Origin: Fidelibacterota bacterium
GTDB lineage: Bacteria > Fidelibacterota > UBA8477 > JABMPR01
Length of the DNA stretch: 64,000 nucleotides
Assembly (NCBI GenBank): GCA_021734255.1
Contig: JAIPJM010000008.1
Location: 32,952-96,951, forward strand
Direction: 5' to 3'
Shown here: piece by piece, positions 30,564 to 40,152 of the stretch
Position numbering within the stretch: the first letter of the stretch is position 1
Layout: each line of letters starts with the position of its first letter
The notes under the pieces: model-generated
What the model saw: the letters and a program-made list of their open reading frames with translations, nothing else
Database searches by the model: none
What the model was told of the DNA's origin: nothing
Position numbers and translations under genes: made by a program

Positions 30564-31337
30564 ATGGAGTATCTACTCTTCCGCCTCTACGGGCCGATGG
30601 CCAGTTGGGGTGAGATTGCCGTTGGTGAGATGCGACATTCAGAGGCCAAGCCGAGTAAGTCGGCATTGATTGGATTGCTAGCGGCGGCGTTGGGGATCAC
30701 CCGCGAACAGGAGGATCAACAACAGGCACTGGCCACTGGGTATCGCTTTGGCATCAAGATGCTTTCAGCCGGACAGGTTATGCGTGACTACCACACTGCA
30801 CAGGCTCCCGATTCGGTTGGCAAGTTTCGCTACCGCACCCGGCGTGATGAACTGGTGGTGGGCCGTGCCCGGCTGGGTACAGTGCTCTCCACGAGGGAGT
30901 ATCGTACTGATTCACAAGCGGTGATCGCCCTCTGCGCCACCCCTGAATCAACCTGGGAACTGGAAAAACTGGCCGAAGCCCTCAGGCAACCCCACTTTCA
31001 CCTCTACCTTGGGCGAAAGTCGTGTCCCCTGTCGGCACCTCTCAACCCGCAAATCATCATCGCAGACGGTTTTCGCGCTGCACTGGATGGTTATCAACCG
31101 GGTGAGTTGTTGTGCGAGGAGCAAGCATGGAAAAGTGACCGTCGTTGGTTACCTGACGATGAGGTATCCCCCTATTACTGGGAAGGAGAGGTCAGCGACT
31201 TCGCGGTTGCCGACGAATCATTTACACCGGAGAGTGTGCAACAGCTTCGCCGACACGATCAGCCAATCTCGCGCAGTCGCTGGCAGTTCCAACCACGCGC
31301 CGAGTATTTCTGGATGAATCAAAGGGAGGTGGGATGA
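30564..31337 (+). CDS. casD: Type I-E Cas5e/CasD
   Basis: MEYLLFRLYGPMASWGEIAVGEMRHSEAKPSKSALIGLLAAALGI; ATG 30564 or upstream GTG 30558. Confidence 0.95.
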   Translation: MEYLLFRLYGPMASWGEIAVGEMRHSEAKPSKSALIGLLAAALGITREQEDQQQALATGYRFGIKMLSAGQVMRDYHTAQAPDSVGKFRYRTRRDELVVGRARLGTVLSTREYRTDSQAVIALCATPESTWELEKLAEALRQPHFHLYLGRKSCPLSAPLNPQIIIADGFRAALDGYQPGELLCEEQAWKSDRRWLPDDEVSPYYWEGEVSDFAVADESFTPESVQQLRRHDQPISRSRWQFQPRAEYFWMNQREVG

Positions 31338-32197
31338 TGTATCTGTCACGTGTACGACTTCGCCCGGAAATCGGTCAAACACAATTGGCGCGAGTGCTGG
31401 AAGATCGCCAATACGGGCTTCACCGACTCTTCTGGGACCTGTTCAGTGACGGCAAGGCGGATCGCCAACGCCGAACCTTTCTTTTCCGTGAAGAGTTGAC
31501 AGCAGAACAGTTGCCGCGACCTGGAAAACGCAAGGCCGACCCCCTGTATTACGTGCTGTCTAAGGAGAAGCCAACGGAAAACGCCCTGTTCAGTGTTGAC
31601 GTCAAACCCTATAACCCGAAACTTGCCGTAGGTGACCGGCTCTCTTTCAAGTTACGGGTTAATGCCGTCGTGACACGAAACGGCAAACGCCACGATATTG
31701 TCATGGACGCGCAGAATAGTTGGCTCAACGCACAACTGAAGGCTATCGGTCAGACTACCGATGGCGCTAAAGGAAAGCGAAAACAACGCCTGCTTGACCA
31801 TGCCGGAGATAAAAAGTTGGAACAGTGGCGTGCAGATATTGAAACTGGGCGTTTTAGCCAGAAACTGGAGCAATCGTTAGGTAGGTCTGCCCTGATGGAA
31901 TGGGCGATAAAAACCTCAGAGGCTGAACGGGTACAAAAATGGTGGGAGCGTCAGGGGATGGAGCGCCACGGATTTGAAATCGTCCAACATCCGAAATCAG
32001 GGTTACCGTTGTTTGAATATACCGCCTATCTCAATCATTCGATCCCTGAGAAAGGAAAGTCGGCAGGGTTCAGCTCTCTGGATCTTTCTGGTGAGGTGGT
32101 AGTGACCGACGTAGAGCGTTTCAACCGGCTGCTGTTGGAAGGTACTGGCCCAGCCAAGGCATTTGGATGTGGATTGATGCTGGTTCGGCGGGTGTAA
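31334..32197 (+). CDS. casE: Type I-E CRISPR endoribonuclease Cas6e/CasE
   Basis: YLSRVRLRP, YGLHRLFWDLF (catalytic His region), GPAKAFGCGLMLVRRV Gly-rich tail. Confidence 0.95.
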   Translation: MMYLSRVRLRPEIGQTQLARVLEDRQYGLHRLFWDLFSDGKADRQRRTFLFREELTAEQLPRPGKRKADPLYYVLSKEKPTENALFSVDVKPYNPKLAVGDRLSFKLRVNAVVTRNGKRHDIVMDAQNSWLNAQLKAIGQTTDGAKGKRKQRLLDHAGDKKLEQWRADIETGRFSQKLEQSLGRSALMEWAIKTSEAERVQKWWERQGMERHGFEIVQHPKSGLPLFEYTAYLNHSIPEKGKSAGFSSLDLSGEVVVTDVERFNRLLLEGTGPAKAFGCGLMLVRRV

Positions 32198-32212
32198 AGG
32201 AGAATACTGATC

Positions 32213-33056
32213 ATGCACGACAATCTCGTCGTCTTTAAAAACAAGGAAATTCGCCGCACAATTCACAATGGCGAATGGTGGTTCTCCATTATAGATGTGA
32301 TTGAAGCACTGACTGGCAATGGAAGACCACGCAAATACTGGAACGACCTTAAGAAAAAACTCCTTTTGGAGGGATACGAGCAGTTGTCCGAAAAAATCGG
32401 ACAACTGAAATTACAAGCTGGGGACGGCAAGTTTTACGCAACTGATTGTGCCAACACCGAGACAATGTTCCGCATCATTCAGTCCATCCCCTCGCCCAAA
32501 GCCGAGCCTTTCAAACGCTGGCTGGCCAAGGTGGGTTACGATCGGGTGCAGGAGATCGAAGACCCGGAGCTTGCCACCAAACGAACCAGGGCGCTCTACC
32601 TGGCCAAGGGCTATTCCGAGGCGTGGATCGAGAAACGGATGCGGGGTATTGCTGTCAGAGCAGAGTTAACTGATGAATGGCAAAAGCGCGGTGTGGGCAA
32701 GGAGCCGGAATACGCCATCCTCACTGCGGAGATATCAAAAGCCGCCTTTGGCCTGACACCGACTGAGTATAAACAGTTGAAAGGCTTGGAACGCGAAAAT
32801 CTGCGGGATCACATGAGCGATCTGGAACTGATCTTTTCCATGCTGGGAGAGGCGGCTACATCCGAAATCGCCCGCAAGCAGGATGCCCAGGGCTTTAGTG
32901 AGAACAAGGGTGCAGCCCGCAAGGGTGGCCGGATCTCCGGCGATGCACGGGAAAAGCTGGAAACAGAAACCGGTGACAAGGTGGTCAGTCCCGATAACTA
33001 TCTCACTGAGTCTGAAAGCCTCAAACGCCTGTCGGCAAAAGGCAAAAAAGGTCAAC

Positions 33057-33064
<8 letters not shown>
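32213..33064 (+). CDS. BRO-N domain / DinD-like protein embedded in the cas operon
   Basis: BRO-N-like N-terminus (NGEWWFSIIDVIEALTGNGRPRKYWNDLKKKL), then TPTEYKQLKGLERENLRDHMSDLELIFSMLGEAATSEIARKQ...GGRISGDAREKLE; SD aaaggag; stop overlaps the cas1 ATG. Confidence 0.87.
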
Positions 33065-34269
<1,205 letters not shown>

Positions 34270-34331
34270 ATTTTTTGGTAGATTTTTTTGCTCTTTGGAA
34301 ATTAGGCATAATTAATTACTTAGAGGTAAGA
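34270..34331 (+). promoter_or_regulatory. CRISPR leader, AT-rich, with possible -10 CATAAT at 34307-34312
   Basis: 62-bp AT-rich stretch between the cas2 stop and the first repeat. Confidence 0.65.
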
Positions 34332-36068
34332 GTGTTCCCCGCAGACGCGGGGATGAACCGGGTCCTGGGTGGAGCTGTAGAGGCTGGAGACTGTGTTCCC
34401 CGCAGACGCGGGGATGAACCGTTTACTGGTATATCATTATACTCGATCTCGTAGTGTTCCCCGCAGACGCGGGGATGAACCGCTCGTCACATCAAAAGCC
34501 ATTGGTGATTCCAGGTGTTCCCCGCAGACGCGGGGATGAACCGGTAACGATTGGCGGTTACATTGTTGACGATATGTGTTCCCCGCAGACGCGGGGATGA
34601 ACCGAGCTTCGGCTGGGGAAATTCAGTGTAGTTTTTGTGTTCCCCGCAGACGCGGGGATGAACCGGTGGTGGAAGTCTAATATATAGATTGAAAAAAGTG
34701 TTCCCCGCAGACGCGGGGATGAACCGCAGATTGACACACTAGCACCAGCTGCTGTGCAGTGTTCCCCGCAGACGCGGGGATGAACCGATGACTTTAAACT
34801 AAATATCTCATCATTGTTAGTGTTCCCCGCAGACGCGGGGATGAACCGGGGCACAGCAACACATCCTCTCCGACAACCTTGTGTTCCCCGCAGACGCGGG
34901 GATGAACCGAGAGAGTATGGTGACTGCCCGAAGTGTGACACGTGTTCCCCGCAGACGCGGGGATGAACCGCTATCAACAACCCTGTCAATAGCCGTCTGT
35001 CTGTGTTCCCCGCAGACGCGGGGATGAACCGTCAAATGCCACTTGGATTTTGTGGGCAGGACTGTGTTCCCCGCAGACGCGGGGATGAACCGGTTTCATC
35101 CTGATTGGAGAGGCTGGGAGTTGAGTGTTCCCCGCAGACGCGGGGATGAACCGGTTCGTATGTCTGTATGTACGTACGTCCGTGTGTGTTCCCCGCAGAC
35201 GCGGGGATGAACCGAGGTTAATCCTTCTTTCATGGTTTTTCTGTTAGTGTTCCCCGCAGACGCGGGGATGAACCGGAGACCAAAAATGTCATCATTAGAA
35301 AACAGCAGTGTTCCCCGCAGACGCGGGGATGAACCCTCGAAACCTTTAAAATTACGAAAATGCAAAAAGTGTTCCCCGCAGACGCGGGGATGAACCGTCT
35401 ATGGTAAACAGCTGATTTTTGCGCTTGCAGTGTTCCCCGCAGACGCGGGGATGAACCGGTTTTAACGTTTGTTTCAAACGTATGTATGTTGTGTTCCCCG
35501 CAGACGCGGGGATGAACCGGTAAAAGTACCAGACGAAGTCTCAGAAGCTTTGTGTTCCCCGCAGACGCGGGGATGAACCGCAGCTTACATCATGAAATAT
35601 GTACAAGAAGAAGTGTTCCCCGCAGACGCGGGGATGAACCGAACCCCATTATAGGATTACTCATGGAAAAGAAGTGTTCCCCGCAGACGCGGGGATGAAC
35701 CGTATGATGGAGTGAGAGCCATGTTCCATCATAAGTGTTCCCCGCAGACGCGGGGATGAACCGAGATACCCTCTTGGAAGAGTTACAAGATTTGAGTGTT
35801 CCCCGCAGACGCGGGGATGAACCGTTAATGGACTTATTCAACCGATAGCAGTATATGTGTTCCCCGCAGACGCGGGGATGAACCGTTAAGTAAAGCACCC
35901 AAATCAGCTTCACCTCTGTGTTCCCCGCAGACGCGGGGATGAACCGCAGCCATTGATGATTTCCTAAATGAGATTCAGGTGTTCCCCGCAGACGCGGGGA
36001 TGAACCGGTTTTATATTGGGATGGCTCAGACAGTGGCAAGTGTTCCCCGCAGACGCGGGGATGAACCG
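34332..36068 (+). CRISPR. Type I-E CRISPR array: 29 repeats of GTGTTCCCCGCAGACGCGGGGATGAACCG, 28 spacers of 32 nt
   Basis: Repeats every 61 bp from 34332 to 36040; only variant seen is repeat 17 (35308-35336), final base C. Confidence 0.99.
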
Positions 36069-36319
36069 AACCCTCCGTTATGCCATTGTCCCGCCACTGC
36101 TACCAGTCCGCTCCCACCATGCGGACATATCAATCTATGTTCCGGAACCGCTTAGCTGGTCAAAATATCTCAAATCACTAAGGCTCCTGTGGTCTCCGAG
36201 CTTACGCTGTAAGCTCTCCGGCTGAACTGGAATCCGCAATATGCGGGTGAATCCCGCCAAAGGCAGTGACCCGACCTTCCCGACACAAGCGTCGGGACGC
36301 ACTAACCGGGCTGCTGCAA

Positions 36320-36346
36320 ACAAAAAACCCCACCGAAGTGAGGTTT
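36320..36346 (-). terminator. Hairpin terminator, minus-strand orientation
   Basis: caaaaaaccccaccgaagtgaggttttaat; T-run on the minus strand. Confidence 0.6.
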
Positions 36347-36353
36347 TAATGGA

Positions 36354-36371
36354 GTCGGAACGGGGAGATTT
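36354..36371 (-). repeat. tRNA-Pro 3'-end fragment duplicated outside the gene
   Basis: gtcggaacggggagattt also occurs at 36483-36500, covering the tRNA-Pro 3' end. Confidence 0.7.
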
Positions 36372-36454
36372 CACACTTCGTTACACTCGTGTGGTCTACG
36401 ACCTCGCTTTGCTCGGTCTCCGGCTGAATCCCAGACCTCTTGATGGTAGTAATA

Positions 36455-36481
36455 AAAAAGGCAGGTTAAAACCTGCCTTTT
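36455..36481 (-). terminator. Rho-independent terminator of tRNA-Pro
   Basis: aaaaaaggcaggttaaaacctgcctttt immediately downstream of tRNA-Pro on the minus strand. Confidence 0.8.
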
Positions 36482-36485
36482 CTGT

Positions 36486-36559
36486 CGGAACGGGGAGATT
36501 TGAACTCCCGACCTCTTGACCCCCAGTCAAGCGCGCTAACCGGGCTGCGCCACGTTCCG
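36486..36559 (-). tRNA. tRNA-Pro (anticodon GGG)
   Basis: CGGAACG...CGTTCCG acceptor stem; anticodon arm CTTGA-CTGGGGG-TCAAG; GTTCAAATC T-loop; 74 nt. Confidence 0.95.
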
Positions 36560-36787
36560 ATGTTCCGGGCTGCCTGTCCCGTCGAAGTCTCTGACGTAGA
36601 CGGACGCCACGTTCCGATGTTCCGGGCTGCCTGTCCTGTCGAAGTCTCTGACGTAGACGGACGCCACGTTCCGATGTTCCGGGCTGCCTGTCCTGTCGAA
36701 GTCTCTGACGTAGACGGACGCCACGTTCCGATGTTCCGGGCTGCCTGTCCCGCCGAAGTCTCTGACGTAGACGGACGCCACGTTCCG
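36560..36787 (-). repeat. Four 57-bp tandem repeats abutting the tRNA-Pro 5' end, each with tRNA 5' sequence and a REP-like hairpin
   Basis: Minus-strand unit CGGAACGTGGC-GTCCGTCTACGTCAGAGACTTCGACAGGACAG-GCAGCCCGG-AACAT; copies differ only by C/T changes. Confidence 0.95.
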
Positions 36788-36856
36788 TAATCGCCGCGTA
36801 ATTAACACGACAAAGCCCCTGGAATCAAGTAAAGCATGTTTTGGATCGAATAATTC

Positions 36857-37324
36857 TCAGGAATCAATGAGATCCATGAGGGATCTCAATTCGGCTCGAA
36901 GATTCATAAGGAAACGTTTGTACTGCTCTTTATCAACACCGGAGGCCAGCGCTTCATCAACATCACCGACTGGGACCTGGACGTCCTCAACTGGTGGAGG
37001 CGTGGGGGCAGGTGCCGGGGGTGCTGCAGCTTGAACCGGTTCTTCCAGACTGGCAACCACCAGAGGCATACCCTGCTCCTGCAATTCCTTTAACTTCTGC
37101 CGGGCACCCTCAATGGTATATTTTTTCTGATACAACAGCGTCTTAATGAAATTGACCAGCTCAATATCCTTCTCGCGATAGGTCCGATTACCGGCCCGGT
37201 TCTTGGTAGGAGAGAGTTGGGGAAACTCGGATTCCCAATATCGCAGCACGTATTGTTTGAGGTCTGTCACTTCACTGACCTCACCAATAGAGTAGTAGAG
37301 CTTTTTGATGGCTTCACGGGGCAT
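36857..37324 (-). CDS. MerR family transcriptional regulator
   Basis: KLYYSIGEVSEVTDLKQYVLRYWESEFPQLSPTKNRAGNRTYREKDIELVNFIKTLLYQKKYTIEGARQKL. Confidence 0.92.
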   Translation of the reverse strand: MPREAIKKLYYSIGEVSEVTDLKQYVLRYWESEFPQLSPTKNRAGNRTYREKDIELVNFIKTLLYQKKYTIEGARQKLKELQEQGMPLVVASLEEPVQAAAPPAPAPTPPPVEDVQVPVGDVDEALASGVDKEQYKRFLMNLRAELRSLMDLIDS

Positions 37325-37543
37325 GGTAATGTCGCCTTATAAAGTTTTCAATTATATCACTTGAACCATTACTTTAATTATAATTCGTTAATAACCATTC
37401 ATCAAGGGATTAATAGTACTTAAAGTAGATTTCTATTCCTTAAAGTAAAGTGTGAAGCATTGGGGTCGGTGCTGGCCTGAAGTCCCTGTCTCACATTAGA
37501 AATTCGCCGTTGTTATCAGGGAGACCGAGGATAAATTCAGCAC

Positions 37544-38014
37544 GTGAATGCAGCCAACGAACATATCAAACTCGTCGTCAAGAATAAGAAAGCTTACCAC
37601 GAATATAATATTCTGGAAAAGTATGAAGCCGGTATTTCCCTGCGGGGAACTGAAGTAAAATCGATTCGCGAAGGACATGTCATCATCGGTGATGCCTATG
37701 CCCGCCACCGCAACGGCAGTATCTCGCTGATGAATATGCATATTTCACCCTGGCAGACGGCCAACGAATATGACCAGCATGAACCGACCCGACCACGATT
37801 ACTGCTCCTGCAGCGCCGAGAGATCCGCCAATTGTCCCACCAGCTGGACGCGAAAGGTTATACCTTATTACCATTATCGCTTTATTTTAAGAAGGGCAGA
37901 CTAAAGGTAGAACTGGGTCTCGCTAAGGGGAAGAACATCCACGATAAGCGCCAGTCATCCATGAAACGTGATGCCGAGAGAGAAATTGAACGGGCCCAGA
38001 AGTTCCGTCACTAA
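37544..38014 (+). CDS. smpB: SsrA-binding protein SmpB
   Basis: NKKAYHEYNILEKYEAGISLRGTEVKSIREG, LYFKKGRLKVELGLAKGKNIHDKR; GTG start. Confidence 0.97.
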   Translation: MNAANEHIKLVVKNKKAYHEYNILEKYEAGISLRGTEVKSIREGHVIIGDAYARHRNGSISLMNMHISPWQTANEYDQHEPTRPRLLLLQRREIRQLSHQLDAKGYTLLPLSLYFKKGRLKVELGLAKGKNIHDKRQSSMKRDAEREIERAQKFRH

Positions 38015-38031
38015 AGATCCGGAGTATAGCA

Positions 38032-39243
38032 TTGAAATTCCCACCCATTAAAGAACAGATCGATCTACTCTCCAGAGGCGTCGAGGATTTTGTCAGTCCT
38101 GAAGACCTTGAGAAAAAACTTGAGAACGCGGCCAAGACAGGTCAACCGATCATCGCCAAGCTGGGCGCTGACCCCAGTCGCCCCGATCTGCATATCGGAC
38201 ATGCCGTTGTGCTTCGAAAACTCCGTCAGTTCCAGGACCTGGGCCATCAAGCCGTCCTCATTATTGGCGATTTCACCGCTTCCATTGGTGATCCCACTGG
38301 AAGAAATAAGACCCGACCCAGCATTACGCTGGAAGAAGCCCGTACCTACGGATTGTCGTACCTGGAACAGGCTGCAGCCGTTCTGGACCGGGAAAGTCTC
38401 AAAGTGGTGCACAATTCCGAATGGCTGGATCAAATGAATTTTACCGATGTGATCAAGCTCTCCGGTCAGGTCACTGTGGCCCAGATGCTGGAGCGGGATG
38501 ACTTCTCACAGCGCTATAAGGGCGGTGTGCCCATTTCCGTCCACGAATTCCTGTATCCACTGGCCCAGGCTCAGGACTCTGTCCACCTGAAAGCTGATGT
38601 TGAGTTAGGCGGCACGGACCAATTGTTCAACCTGCTCATGGGGAGAGAATTGCAGAAAAAGGCCGAACAGGCTCCGCAGGTGATCATGACCGTTCCGCTA
38701 CTGGAAGGCACGGATGGTGTTGAAAAGATGTCCAAGAGTTATGATAATTACATCGGACTCAGCGATACAGCGGTTGATATGTTCGGGAAAGCCATGAGTA
38801 TCCCTGATGAATTGATCATCAAATACATGACCCTGACCACCGATCTGGATATGGACGAAGTCAAAGCTGCCGAAACAGCCATGGCCGATGGTGCCAATCC
38901 ACGGGACTACAAACGTCAACTGGGCAGGGAACTGGTCAAAGTCTACTACGGGGACACAGAGGCTGTTCAAGCCCAGGAAGCTTTCGATAATCTGTTCATC
39001 AAAAAAGATATCCCGGATGAAATACCCACGTTTGAAGTCACTTCAGATGATGCGACCCTCTTATCAGTCCTGGCTGACAGCGGTTTATTTGCCAGCAAGG
39101 GTGAGATCAGACGCTTGATCAAGCAGAATGCAGTCAGCATTGATGGGAATAAGATCCAAAATGAGTTCCACCCTTTTGACACATCTGGTGAATTCGTGAT
39201 CAAAGCCGGCAAACGTAAATTTTTGCGCGTCCTCAAAAAGTGA
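38032..39243 (+). CDS. tyrS: Tyrosine--tRNA ligase
   Basis: KLGADPSRPDLHIGHAVVLRKLRQFQDLGH, MSKSYDNYIGL, C-terminal S4 domain; TTG start. Confidence 0.96.
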   Translation: MKFPPIKEQIDLLSRGVEDFVSPEDLEKKLENAAKTGQPIIAKLGADPSRPDLHIGHAVVLRKLRQFQDLGHQAVLIIGDFTASIGDPTGRNKTRPSITLEEARTYGLSYLEQAAAVLDRESLKVVHNSEWLDQMNFTDVIKLSGQVTVAQMLERDDFSQRYKGGVPISVHEFLYPLAQAQDSVHLKADVELGGTDQLFNLLMGRELQKKAEQAPQVIMTVPLLEGTDGVEKMSKSYDNYIGLSDTAVDMFGKAMSIPDELIIKYMTLTTDLDMDEVKAAETAMADGANPRDYKRQLGRELVKVYYGDTEAVQAQEAFDNLFIKKDIPDEIPTFEVTSDDATLLSVLADSGLFASKGEIRRLIKQNAVSIDGNKIQNEFHPFDTSGEFVIKAGKRKFLRVLKK

Positions 39244-39267
39244 TCCAGTGATCATCAACAACTGACT

Positions 39268-40152
39268 ATGATCGAATTGATCAACATCAGTAAGCAGTAC
39301 AGTTCCCTCAAGGCAGTGGATGATCTGAGCCTGGTTGTTCAACCCGGTCGGATTTGTGGTTTTCTGGGGCCCAATGGGGCTGGCAAAACAACGACCATTA
39401 GAATGTTGATGAATATCATCCATCCGGATGAGGGGAGCATTCAATTCGATGGCTCCCCGGAGAGACCCGCAGCTGAGCAATTCGGATATTTACCAGAAGA
39501 ACGCGGCCTCTACCAGAAGATCAGTGTGGAGGAGACGCTCCGCTACTTTGCCCATTTGCGCAATGTGAGTGACGCCAATGACAAGATCCTGGCCCTGCTC
39601 GAACAGTTCGATCTCCATGAACGCCTCAACTCCAAAGTGAGTGAATTATCCAAGGGGAATCAGCAGAAGTTGCAATTCATCAATACCATTCTCCATGATC
39701 CAGAATATATCATCCTGGATGAACCCTTTTCCGGGCTTGACCCTGTCAATCAACTGGTCCTGAAGCAGATACTGGATGAGAAGAAGGCCGCCGGAAAGAC
39801 CATCATCTTCAGCTCCCATCAGATGGACCAGGTCGAGAAGATCTGTGATGATGTGGTCATGATCCACAAAGGATCTTCTGTTCTGGCTGGGGACCTGAAG
39901 ACCATCAAACGGCGCCATGGGCAGACCCAGCTCCAGGTCATTCCAGAGTCACCTGCCGATCTAGAACATCCCATTTTCTCAGACCTTGAGGCAGATATTC
40001 GTGATGATGCGGCATATTTGTCCTTAGATGGAAACAAAAAGCAGGATCTCATTTCCAGGATCAATCAGGTCCTGGCCGTTCAATCCATAAAGGTGGATGA
40101 ACCCGGTCTGGAGGAGATATTCATCCAGTTGGTTCAAGGGGAGCGGACATGA
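39268..40152 (+). CDS. ABC transporter ATP-binding protein
   Basis: Walker A GPNGAGKTTTIRML, signature SKGNQQKLQF, Walker B YIILDEPFSGLDP. Confidence 0.95.
   Translation: MIELINISKQYSSLKAVDDLSLVVQPGRICGFLGPNGAGKTTTIRMLMNIIHPDEGSIQFDGSPERPAAEQFGYLPEERGLYQKISVEETLRYFAHLRNVSDANDKILALLEQFDLHERLNSKVSELSKGNQQKLQFINTILHDPEYIILDEPFSGLDPVNQLVLKQILDEKKAAGKTIIFSSHQMDQVEKICDDVVMIHKGSSVLAGDLKTIKRRHGQTQLQVIPESPADLEHPIFSDLEADIRDDAAYLSLDGNKKQDLISRINQVLAVQSIKVDEPGLEEIFIQLVQGERT

Larger units (their letters stand above)
36189..36435. repeat. Two diverged copies of a GTGGTCT-hairpin-CTCCGGCTGAA element (about 36189-36226 and 36391-36427)
   Basis: gtggtctccgagcttacgctgtaagctctccggctgaa vs gtggtctacgacctcgctttgctcggtctccggctgaa. 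Confidence 0.55.

Noticed and set aside
32883-33056. Upstream extension of cas1 as given in the ORF track
   Set aside because: It overlaps the BRO-N gene out of frame; the ATG at 33057 gives the expected Cas1 start.
34558-36039. Minus-strand ORFs with VHPRVCGEH / GSSPRLRGT / FIPASAGNT repeats
   Set aside because: These are spurious translations of the 29-bp CRISPR repeat and are a familiar misannotation of this repeat class.
34332-36068. Self-targeting spacers matching other parts of the window
   Set aside because: Reading by eye showed no obvious match, but this was not exhaustive; a BLASTN of the 28 spacers against the whole genome would decide.
36283-36318. Possible second tRNA (cgaccttcccgacacaagcgtcgggacgcactaaccgggctgc)
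   Set aside because: The putative anticodon hairpin has a 7-bp stem and 6-nt loop rather than 5 and 7, and no matching acceptor stem was found; treated as a tRNA-like fragment.
36500-36808. ORFs on both strands encoding tandem 19-aa repeats (HVPMFRAACPVEVSDVDGR; NVASVYVRDFDRTGSPEHR)
   Set aside because: The 57-bp repeat period is divisible by three, so open frames arise automatically; they overlap tRNA-Pro and have no independent gene support.
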